Source of the DNA: Lachnospiraceae bacterium | GTDB taxonomy: Bacteria > Bacillota > Clostridia > Lachnospirales > Lachnospiraceae | DNA: 44,023 nt | Direction of reading: 5' to 3' | Assembly (NCBI GenBank): GCA_016281555.1 | Contig: JAEEIV010000086.1 | Span: 1 to 44,023, forward strand | Shown: piece by piece, positions 1 to 6,196 of the stretch | Position numbering within the stretch: the first letter of the stretch is position 1 | Layout of the letters: each line of letters begins with the position of its first letter | Position numbers and translations under genes: made by a program | Notes under the pieces: generated by a model | Seen by the model: the letters and a program-made list of their open reading frames with translations, nothing else | Databases searched by the model: none | What the model was told of the DNA's origin: nothing

Positions 1-174
1 CCGGTAGTCGGCATAGTTCGTCTGTTCAAAGAAATTCCCGACGTCGTATTCAATGGTTTTCCACTCCATGTTGAAGCCGAGGAAAATGCCGATCCCCAGC
101 GTCATCATAATAATCATGGAGATAAACTGCGCCTTATAGCTCCATGCAGTCCGTAAGAGTTTCCGAAGCAGCAT
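1..174 (-). CDS. ABC transporter permease, FtsX/MacB type (N-terminal fragment)
   Basis: The leftward frame opens with ATG at 174 and runs off the left edge, so only the first 58 residues are visible. They show a basic start (MLLRKLLRTAWSYKAQ) followed by one hydrophobic segment rich in I, M and G and then an extracellular-looking stretch, which is the usual start of an FtsX-type permease with a large extracytoplasmic domain. The start codon shares one base with the stop of the ATPase gene upstream (TGATG), so the two are translationally coupled and should form one exporter. Substrate cannot be told. Family assignment rests on topology and the partner ATPase. Confidence 0.8.
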   Translation of the reverse strand, partial: MLLRKLLRTAWSYKAQFISMIIMMTLGIGIFLGFNMEWKTIEYDVGNFFEQTNYADYR

Positions 175-875
175 CACCACTCCACCTCGTCAGCGGAAAG
201 AGGATTCTCCTGCTCTTCGATCGAGCGGATCTTTCCGTTCTTGACGCGGATCACCGTGTCCGCCATTTTTGCAATGTTCTGGTTGTGCGTGACGATCACG
301 ATCGTCTTTCCGTATGTCTTCGCCATCTCAAGAAGCAGTTTCAGTACCATCACGCCGGTTTCGGAATCGAGCGCGCCGGTTGGCTCGTCGCAGAGCAGGA
401 TCTTCGGATTCTTGCAAAGTGCCCTGGCGATCGAGATTCGCTGCTGTTCGCCGCCCGACAGTTCCGCAGGGAAATTGTTCAGGTGATCGGAAAGCCCCAC
501 CTTATCGATCATTTCCTTCGCATCCAATGCATTTTTCGAGATCTCCGAAACGAGCTTGACGTTCTCATAGACCGTCAGCGTCGGGATCAGGTTATAAAAC
601 TGGAATACGAAACCGACCGTGGACGCCCGGTAGTCGGCGAGTTCATTGTCCGTCAGTTTGGAAATGTCCGAACCTGAGACCCGGATCATGCCTTCGGTCG
701 GGCTGTCCAGTCCTCCGAGAAGATTGAGCAGCGTGCTTTTTCCCGCGCCGGAAGGTCCCAGGATCACAACGAACCGGCCCTCATCCAGCGTAAAACTCAC
801 GTGGTCCAATGCCCGGAGTTCATGATCTCCGCTGGTATAGACCCTTGAAACGTCCTCAAATTGTACGATCGACAT
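174..875 (-). CDS. ABC transporter ATP-binding protein, LolD/MacB type
   Basis: A 233-residue nucleotide-binding subunit of an exporter. Walker A GPSGAGKS is at residues 40-47, the signature LSGGEQQ at 139-145 and Walker B (ILLCDEP) at 159-165, followed by an ALD D-loop and a switch histidine in VTHN. The sequence resembles the MacB/LolD/SalX branch, whose members pair with FtsX-like permeases to expel peptides, antibiotics or lipoproteins; that branch is known, the substrate is not. A strong ribosome site (GGAGGTG) precedes ATG 875. The gene follows a 30-residue membrane ORF and overlaps the permease start. The operon promoter carries two palindromes that look like TetR-type operators. Confidence 0.93.
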   Translation of the reverse strand: MSIVQFEDVSRVYTSGDHELRALDHVSFTLDEGRFVVILGPSGAGKSTLLNLLGGLDSPTEGMIRVSGSDISKLTDNELADYRASTVGFVFQFYNLIPTLTVYENVKLVSEISKNALDAKEMIDKVGLSDHLNNFPAELSGGEQQRISIARALCKNPKILLCDEPTGALDSETGVMVLKLLLEMAKTYGKTIVIVTHNQNIAKMADTVIRVKNGKIRSIEEQENPLSADEVEW

Positions 876-894
876 ATTTCACCTCCATCATTTA

Positions 895-987
895 TCATCC
901 AAGCGCCACGTCCAGCGCCATCATGACCGTAAACCCGAGTGCAAACATCACGACGCCGAGCCAGAATCCGATGACTGTCCAAAACAT
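895..987 (-). CDS. Small single-span membrane peptide (30 aa), putative
   Basis: A short leftward frame from ATG 987 to TGA 895 encodes 30 residues that are almost all hydrophobic (M, F, W, V, L, G) with one acidic residue near the end, enough for one membrane span. It lies between the operator-bearing promoter and the ATPase gene, 19 bases upstream of ATG 875, so it would be the first gene of the exporter operon. Against it, there is no clear Shine-Dalgarno sequence before ATG 987. I do not recognise a family. It could be a small accessory subunit of the exporter or a leader peptide. Confidence 0.45.
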   Translation of the reverse strand: MFWTVIGFWLGVVMFALGFTVMMALDVALG

Positions 988-1002
988 TTGATTTAGCGCT
1001 TT

Positions 1003-1022
1003 CAGTTAGCACCCGCTAACTG
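1003..1022. promoter_or_regulatory. Palindromic operator, copy 2 (in the leader)
   Basis: CAGTTAGC-ACCC-GCTAACTG has the same arms as the copy at 1087-1106 and only a different centre. It lies 15 bases before the small ORF start. The two centres are 84 bases apart, eight turns of B-DNA, which would place two bound dimers on the same face. Confidence 0.8.
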
Positions 1023-1086
1023 CTGCTCGAAAATAGAAAGAGCTCGCACTCTTTAAAACGCCATAGACGAAAGACCGGTGTTGCGT

Positions 1087-1106
1087 CAGTTAGCCACCGC
1101 TAACTG
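1087..1106. promoter_or_regulatory. Palindromic operator, copy 1 (at the promoter)
   Basis: CAGTTAGC-CACC-GCTAACTG is a perfect 8-base inverted repeat with a 4-base centre. It sits over the end of the -10 and the predicted start site of the leftward exporter promoter. This type of GTTAGC/GCTAAC dyad is typical of TetR-family operators; the repressor gene is not in the window. Confidence 0.8.
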
Positions 1107-1134
1107 TTGTAGCACCGATCTTGTTATTTGTCAA
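1106..1134 (-). promoter_or_regulatory. Sigma-A promoter of the ABC exporter operon
   Basis: On the minus strand TTGACA (1134-1129) and TACAAC (1111-1106) are separated by 17 bases, with TG in the extended -10 position. The -10 touches the palindrome at 1087-1106, so a bound repressor would cover the transcription start. Confidence 0.75.
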
Positions 1135-1152
1135 TGAAAAGCTTTGTTCTAA

Positions 1153-1181
1153 TTGATTTTACTCCGCCTTTACGCTACAAT
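1153..1181 (+). promoter_or_regulatory. Sigma-A promoter of the RyR-domain gene
   Basis: TTGATT (1153-1158) and TACAAT (1176-1181) with a 17-base spacer. It diverges from the exporter promoter with only 18 bases between the two -35 boxes. It rules out a coding start at 1153 and supports ATG 1246. Confidence 0.75.
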
Positions 1182-1245
1182 GGTTTCGACGAACGATATC
1201 GGGCTGCAAATCAATGGTATGCAACACGCTGATTGGAGATTTGAA

Positions 1246-3213
1246 ATGAACACTGATGTCAATCAATTGCCGGTGAGTTTGGATTTTTGGTGGCTGATCC
1301 CGATCCTTGCCGCCGTTTTACTGCTGATCTGCATCCTCCTGATCGGGAAGAAACGGGAGGACGTCTGGAGAAGGATCACGTTCATCACTTTGGGATTATC
1401 CGTGATAGCCGGCGCGATCTTCTACGGGTACGGTTACACTTACCTCTCGATAGGCAAAGACTACGCAGAAAACACGGTCATTGAGCAAGAGGGCGTCGCC
1501 CTGGTAAAGACTTTCCGCGCGCTGCTCTTTATGTTCTTAGGAAAGGAAGACATCAGTACGATCATCAAGGGCGTCCCGGCAGTGGCCCATCCTTTCTGGG
1601 TCATAGTGATCAATCTGTTTCACGCACTCGCCTTATATACGACGGCAAGCGGGATCATTCTGGTCTTCGGAACGAAGATCAGGGAATGGATCGTGTGCTT
1701 TGTCCTGCGGCATTTTCGCATCAGCCCGACCATCCATGTGATCTACGGGGCAAGTGAATCCTCGATTTCATTTGCCGAGCAATTGCGGAGCATCAACAAG
1801 CGCCATTACTACATATTTGTCGAAAGCAAAAGCACCAGTCTGGACAAGCGCATTCGCGGCAACGGAGCGCTGCTGTTCACGGATCAGAATGCCGTTGACG
1901 GCAACCGGAAATTCTTAAAGCGGATCGGGGTCATCGGCTGCTTCAAAGACCTTCGTTCAAAAAGAAACGTAAACGTTTATTGCCTAAGCGACGATTGTGC
2001 CAAAAACGAGCAATTTGCGCTGCATGTGGCGGATGCCGTCGGCGAGGCGTATTCCAAAAAACAGGACGGATCGAGGCCCTGCCTCGAAAACGCCAGCGCC
2101 ACGGTTTTGACCGACAGCGCCGGATTCGGCAAGCAAATCCATGACAAAAAAGTCTTCGGTCATCTTTTGGTTTTGCCGAAAGAGGAACTGCTTGCCCGGG
2201 CCCTGATTCAGAAATGTCCTCCTTATGAAAAAGTGACTTTCGACGAAAATGCCAAATGCAATGATGAGGTATTTGAAGTTCTGCTCATCGGTTTCGGGCG
2301 GATGGCGCAGACCGTGCTGCGCTGGCTGATCATGAACAGCCAGTTCATCGGGTGCAGGTTCCACGCCACCGTCATTGCCAAAGATTACGAGGATCAGGCC
2401 GGACCTTTTGAGAAAAACTATGGGAGTCTGATGAGGGAGGAATTCAACTGCATCGATACCGGCATCACTCCCTTAACGCTCGATGCAAGAAGCAAGGTGG
2501 CCTACGACGTCATAGACGGGCTGACCGGTCAGAACAAGGAAAAAACGAGTTTGAAATATATCATTGTCTGTACGGGCAATGACAAGGACAACCGCGAAAT
2601 CGCCCTGAATTATGCGGCATACCTTCCGGAAGACGTGGATTCCGTCTCCATCATCCAATGCTCTTCTGCCCGGATCACAGTGTCCCCGTCGAGCAGAAAG
2701 GAAACAGAACGTTCCTTCAATATCTACACGCCGGACAATCTGCAGCCCGTGAAACGCGACGAAACCGCGAAGCAGGTCAATGAATTATTTGATGAAACCG
2801 AATGGCTGAACGTCACCTATCATATCATTCAAAGCTGCCGCGCAAATGCAGACTTCATAAATGCGATCAGAAAAGCGTCCGGAGGAGAATGGAAACCTTT
2901 TTCAGCGAACAAAGACGTTCCCGGACAGATGCTGAACGCATTGGGCGAGATGGAGCACAAACGCTGGTGCGCTTTCCACTATTGCATGGGCTTCAAGACA
3001 ATGGCCTTAGAAGATGCGAAATCCAAAATCAGTGAGAATGATGATCCGCAAAGCATCGAGAAGAAGAAACCGTGGAAAGACGATGCTCAAAAACTGCACG
3101 GCTGTATCGTTCCATGGGAGGATCTGGATGTCTTAAGTCTCGCCATGAAACAGGAAAAAAGCTATTTTAAAGACAAAGATATGCTCTTTATTCAACCGCA
3201 AAAAGGCGAATAA
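1246..3213 (+). CDS. Membrane protein with two TrkA-N-like Rossmann folds and C-terminal RyR domain
   Basis: ATG 1246 is chosen because GGAGA lies 6 bases upstream and the promoter (-10 at 1176-1181) excludes earlier starts; this gives 655 residues. Three membrane spans are visible at about 14-34, 44-67 and 117-141. A first Rossmann-like fold begins near residue 160 (HVIYGASESS) and a second near 345 (LLIGFGRMAQ, a GxGxxx nucleotide loop). The C-terminus, about 558-640, has the EMEHKRW...GF and later PWEDL pattern of the bacterial RyR domain. TrkA-N folds bind NAD(H) or nucleotides, and the layout resembles ion-channel regulatory proteins, but no selectivity filter is evident. It probably senses a nucleotide at the membrane; this role is inferred. 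It appears to be a single-gene unit. Confidence 0.82.
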   Translation: MNTDVNQLPVSLDFWWLIPILAAVLLLICILLIGKKREDVWRRITFITLGLSVIAGAIFYGYGYTYLSIGKDYAENTVIEQEGVALVKTFRALLFMFLGKEDISTIIKGVPAVAHPFWVIVINLFHALALYTTASGIILVFGTKIREWIVCFVLRHFRISPTIHVIYGASESSISFAEQLRSINKRHYYIFVESKSTSLDKRIRGNGALLFTDQNAVDGNRKFLKRIGVIGCFKDLRSKRNVNVYCLSDDCAKNEQFALHVADAVGEAYSKKQDGSRPCLENASATVLTDSAGFGKQIHDKKVFGHLLVLPKEELLARALIQKCPPYEKVTFDENAKCNDEVFEVLLIGFGRMAQTVLRWLIMNSQFIGCRFHATVIAKDYEDQAGPFEKNYGSLMREEFNCIDTGITPLTLDARSKVAYDVIDGLTGQNKEKTSLKYIIVCTGNDKDNREIALNYAAYLPEDVDSVSIIQCSSARITVSPSSRKETERSFNIYTPDNLQPVKRDETAKQVNELFDETEWLNVTYHIIQSCRANADFINAIRKASGGEWKPFSANKDVPGQMLNALGEMEHKRWCAFHYCMGFKTMALEDAKSKISENDDPQSIEKKKPWKDDAQKLHGCIVPWEDLDVLSLAMKQEKSYFKDKDMLFIQPQKGE

Positions 3214-3228
3214 ACCGGCGGAACAGTT

Positions 3229-3894
3229 CTAATCCTGCCAGGGATACGGCAGATTCATTTGATCAACATAGGATTGATTAACGGTAGTTACATTAATGAG
3301 CTCATATTTTGGATTGACAATGATTGTGCTGCCATCCTGATATGTCACAAGGATCAATCCATGCGCGAATTCAACGTCTACCACATAGTTGGTCGGGATC
3401 GTTCCATCCTTGCCGTCTTTACCGTCCTTACCGTCTTTGCCGTCGATGCCATCCTTGCCGTCGGTACCGTCTTTACCGTCAGTACCGTCTTTACCGTCGG
3501 TACCATCCTTGCCGTCGATGCCATCCTTGCCGTTTGTACCGTCTTTGCCGTCGGTTCCTGCAGCTCCTGTCTGGCCCTGCGGTCCCTGTTTTCCGGCTTC
3601 GCCCTGCGGTCCGCGTTCTCCGGTATCGCCTTTATCGCCTTTGTCGCCTTTATCACCCTTGTCGCCTTTGTCTCCCTGATCGCCCTTATCTCCCTTTTCG
3701 CCTTTCAGGTTGCCGATGGAATACGTTTTTCCGTTCGCCAGAGTGACCGTGACGTTGCCTTCCTTGTCTGCCGCAATATCGGCAATGCTGTCAGCCACCT
3801 GTTCAGGTGTAATCTCCTTTTCGGACTGACAGCCGGCAAGAGTCACCACTGTCAAAAAACTGAACAATAACGATACAATAATGATCCTTTTCAT
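3229..3894 (-). CDS. Collagen-like surface lipoprotein
   Basis: 221 residues. A basic, hydrophobic signal peptide ends in a lipobox (LAGC, lipidated Cys22). A short N-terminal domain (about 23-62) precedes an unbroken run of about 34 Gly-X-Y triplets (65-165), at first rich in GDK and then in GTD/GKD/GID, and a C-terminal domain of about 55 residues ends the protein. Bacterial collagen-like proteins of this kind form trimeric stalks displayed on the surface; the GKD/GDK triplets give a highly charged rod. There is no sortase motif, so the anchor is the lipid. AAGGAGA precedes ATG 3894. It is monocistronic with its own promoter and convergent with the RyR gene. Confidence 0.92.
   Translation of the reverse strand: MKRIIIVSLLFSFLTVVTLAGCQSEKEITPEQVADSIADIAADKEGNVTVTLANGKTYSIGNLKGEKGDKGDQGDKGDKGDKGDKGDKGDTGERGPQGEAGKQGPQGQTGAAGTDGKDGTNGKDGIDGKDGTDGKDGTDGKDGTDGKDGIDGKDGKDGKDGKDGTIPTNYVVDVEFAHGLILVTYQDGSTIIVNPKYELINVTTVNQSYVDQMNLPYPWQD
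3400..3702 (-). repeat. Collagen Gly-X-Y coding repeat, 9-base periodicity inside
   Basis: The DNA coding for the Gly-X-Y region is itself a degenerate tandem repeat with a period of 9 (units such as GACGGTAAA-GAC...). The most uniform part is about 3400-3560. Such tracts can change length by slippage in units of whole triplets without breaking the frame. Confidence 0.8.
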
Positions 3895-3940
3895 AACGTG
3901 TCTCCTTTCTCCTGATTGCCGACATAAACTACATAAGCAA

Positions 3941-3970
3941 ATTATATTCTCCCGGCCGGCAGATTGTCAA
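3941..3970 (-). promoter_or_regulatory. Sigma-A promoter of the collagen-like lipoprotein gene
   Basis: Minus strand TTGACA (3970-3965), 18-base spacer, TATAAT (3946-3941). Both boxes are perfect consensus, so strong expression is likely. Confidence 0.85.
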
Positions 3971-3992
3971 TAACGCGATGCATTGAGAATGC

Positions 3993-4040
3993 AAAAAAAA
4001 GCACCCTCTCACTTCGGATTCTCTCCGTGTGAAAGGGTGC
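3993..4040 (-). terminator. Rho-independent terminator after lysS
   Basis: On the minus strand GCACCCT-TTCAC pairs with GTGAG-AGGGTGC across a 16-base loop and is followed by eight T. It lies 23 bases past the lysS stop. Confidence 0.9.
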
Positions 4041-4062
4041 ATAAAATCTGAAAACGATAGCG

Positions 4063-5547
4063 TTACGACAGCGTCTTCAACGTCGGGAACAGCAGCACGT
4101 CCCGGATCACGGTCGCACCGGTCAGCAGCATGACCATCCGGTCGATGCCGAAGCCGATCCCGCCGGTCGGCGGCATACCGAATTCCAGCGCGCGGAGGAA
4201 GTCCTCGTCGGTCGTATTTGCTTCCTCGTCGCCGGCCGCAAGGGCGGCTTCCTGCGCCTTGAAGCGCTCCCTCTGGTCGTCCGGATCATTGAGTTCGGAA
4301 TAGGCATTGGCCATTTCCGCGCCGTTGATGAAGAGTTCGAACCGTTCGACAAGCATCGGATCGGTCGGCTTCTTCTTCGTGAGCGGCGAAACGTCGAGCG
4401 GATGGTCACAGACGAACGTCGGCTGGATCATCTTGTCCTCGCAGAACTCCTCAAAGAAGAGATTCACGATATCGCCCCACTTATGGCGCTCTTCGAACTC
4501 GATGTGATGTTCCTTCGCGACGGCCCGGGCGCCTTCCAACGTTCGGATCTCGTCAAAGTCCACGCCGGCATACTTCCGGATCGCTTCGATCATCGTGATC
4601 CGTTCGAACGGCTTGCCGAAATCGATCTCGATGCCGTTGTACATGACCTTCGTCGTTCCGTTGACCTTCTCGCAGACCGTCCGGTAAAGATTCTCCGCGA
4701 GATCCATCATGCCGTGATAGTCGGTGTAGGCCTGATAGAGTTCCATCAGCGTAAACTCCGGATTATGCCGGGTGTCGACGCCTTCATTCCGGAACACGCG
4801 GCCGATCTCGTAGACGCGCTCGAGGCCGCCGACGATGAGCCGCTTCAGATAGAGTTCCAGGGAAATGCGGAGCTTCATGTCCTGGTCCAGGGCATTGAAA
4901 TGCGTCATGAACGGACGCGCCGCGGCGCCGCCCGCGTTCGAAACGAGCACCGGCGTCTCCACTTCCATGAATCCCTGTCCGTCCAGATAATTCCGGATCT
5001 CTTTCAGAATGGCGGAACGCTTCACGAGCACTTCCTTGGCCTCATCGTTCATGAACAGATCCACGTACCGCTGACGGTAACGAAGGTCAGTGTCGGTCAT
5101 GCCGTGATACTTTTCCGGAAGGATCTGCAATGCTTTCGTGAACAGCGTCACCGCTTTCGCGTGCACCGTGATCTCGCCGGTCTTCGTCTTGAACACGAAG
5201 CCCTCGAGGCCGACGTTGTCGCCGATGTCCATCTTTTTGAACGCCGCATAGGCTTCGTCTCCGAGGTCGTCCCGGGAAACGTAGCACTGAATGCCGCCGG
5301 TCAGGTCCTTGACGTTACAGAAGGACGCCTTGCCCATGACGCGTTTCGACATGAGGCGGCCCGCGATCTTCACGGTCTTCCCCTCAAACTCGTCGTAGCG
5401 GGCAATGATCTCCGCCGTATGATGATCCTGATCGAATTTCGTGATCACGTACGGATCATGCCCGGATGCTTTCAGATCCGCCAGCTTTTCCCGGCGGATC
5501 TTCAGAAGCTGATTCAAATCCTGTTCCTGAATTCTGTCTTCACCCAT
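4063..5547 (-). CDS. lysS: Lysine--tRNA ligase (class II)
   Basis: 494 residues, the normal length for bacterial LysRS. It charges tRNA-Lys with lysine in the cytoplasm. The N-terminal third is the OB-fold anticodon-binding domain (V-KIAGRLMSKRVMGKASF pattern near residue 77). Class II motif 2 is visible as FRNEGVDTRHNPEFT and motif 3 as GFGIDRMVM near the C-terminus, with the lysine-specific MELYQAY between. It begins 37 bases after the greA stop with a GGAG site 9 bases before ATG, so it is read from the greA promoter and ends at the hairpin at 3993-4040. The greA-lysS pairing is common in Firmicutes. Confidence 0.97.
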   Translation of the reverse strand: MGEDRIQEQDLNQLLKIRREKLADLKASGHDPYVITKFDQDHHTAEIIARYDEFEGKTVKIAGRLMSKRVMGKASFCNVKDLTGGIQCYVSRDDLGDEAYAAFKKMDIGDNVGLEGFVFKTKTGEITVHAKAVTLFTKALQILPEKYHGMTDTDLRYRQRYVDLFMNDEAKEVLVKRSAILKEIRNYLDGQGFMEVETPVLVSNAGGAAARPFMTHFNALDQDMKLRISLELYLKRLIVGGLERVYEIGRVFRNEGVDTRHNPEFTLMELYQAYTDYHGMMDLAENLYRTVCEKVNGTTKVMYNGIEIDFGKPFERITMIEAIRKYAGVDFDEIRTLEGARAVAKEHHIEFEERHKWGDIVNLFFEEFCEDKMIQPTFVCDHPLDVSPLTKKKPTDPMLVERFELFINGAEMANAYSELNDPDDQRERFKAQEAALAAGDEEANTTDEDFLRALEFGMPPTGGIGFGIDRMVMLLTGATVIRDVLLFPTLKTLS

Positions 5548-5584
5548 AGTCTTCTGCTCCAGCTCAATGATTTGGCAAGGTTTC

Positions 5585-6061
5585 TCAGGCCTTCTGGATC
5601 TTCATGATCTTCAGTCCGTAGGAGCCGCAGGGGGCGCTTACGGTCGCGATCTCGCCGACCTTCTTGTTCATCAAAGCGGCGCCGATCGGAGAAGCGTTCG
5701 AAACCTTGTTTTCCCGCGTATTGACTTCATTCGTGCCTACGAGATAATAAACGATCTTTTCTTTCGTTTCCGTGTCCTGAACGGTCACGACGGAACCCAC
5801 GTACACGCGGCTCTCGTCCACGTCCTCGGAAGCGATCTCCGCATTGTTCAAAATGCTCTGGATCTCGGAGATGCGTCTCTCAATGTCCGCCTGCTCGTTC
5901 TTCGCCGCATCGTATTCCGCATTCTCGGAAAGGTCGCCCTGCGCTCTCGCTTCCTTGATCTTCTCTGCGATCTCGGCGCGCTTCACGTCCGTCAGCTCAC
6001 GAAGTTCGTTTTCCAGCCGTTCTTTTCCGGCCTTGGTCAGCACGTTTTTCTTCATTTCCAT
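5585..6061 (-). CDS. greA: Transcription elongation factor GreA
   Basis: 158 residues, the family length. GreA enters the RNA polymerase secondary channel and stimulates cleavage of backtracked transcripts. The N-terminal coiled coil (about 8-75) contains the conserved tip segment with acidic residues (QGDLSENAEYDAAK), and the C-terminal FKBP-like domain ends in the usual GSYGLKIMKI region with SPIGAALMNKKVGE before it. Two in-frame ATGs lie close together (MEM); the first is used here since AGAGG stands 10 bases upstream. The leader carries two hairpins. It is first in an operon with lysS. Confidence 0.97.
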   Translation of the reverse strand: MEMKKNVLTKAGKERLENELRELTDVKRAEIAEKIKEARAQGDLSENAEYDAAKNEQADIERRISEIQSILNNAEIASEDVDESRVYVGSVVTVQDTETKEKIVYYLVGTNEVNTRENKVSNASPIGAALMNKKVGEIATVSAPCGSYGLKIMKIQKA

Positions 6062-6080
6062 TTCAAAATACCTCTTTTTC

Positions 6081-6130
6081 TTCCCGGAAAAGTACCGGCT
6101 CCGGGAACTTTACGCCGCCCCGAACGGGGC
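6081..6130 (-). promoter_or_regulatory. Structured greA leader: two hairpins
   Basis: The 80-base leader holds an inverted repeat GCCCC-GAAC-GGGGC (6117-6130) and a second 8-base stem TTCCCGGA/TCCGGGAA (6081-6107) ending just before the greA ribosome site. Neither is followed by a U tract, so these are not classic terminators. A role in pausing or in GreA autocontrol is possible but only inferred. Confidence 0.5.
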
Positions 6131-6149
6131 CCTGCTACGCAATCCGCGT

Positions 6150-6178
6150 ATTTTACCAAAAATATGCAAAAAAGTCAA
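6150..6178 (-). promoter_or_regulatory. Sigma-A promoter of greA-lysS
   Basis: Minus strand TTGACT (6178-6173), 17-base spacer, TAAAAT (6155-6150). Confidence 0.85.
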
Positions 6179-6196
6179 TCTTTCCTTCGTTTTCCC

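Noticed and set aside
797-1012. A 71-codon minus-strand frame upstream of the ATPase gene
   Set aside because: It overlaps the ATPase start and the operator in another frame; the 30-residue frame at 895-987 is the better candidate because of its membrane-span composition.
1153-1245. An upstream TTG or other ATG starts for the RyR-domain gene
   Set aside because: The promoter -35/-10 occupies 1153-1181, so a start at 1153 could not be transcribed, and only ATG 1246 has a good ribosome site.
3389-3679. Pro/Ser/Leu-rich repeat proteins on both strands over the collagen region, and the possibility of a CRISPR array
   Set aside because: The periodicity of 9 is explained by Gly-X-Y codons of the minus-strand lipoprotein. 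There are no spacers of constant length and no cas genes.
4402-5607. A 401-codon plus-strand frame inside lysS
   Set aside because: Fully antisense to lysS; no ribosome site or domain pattern.
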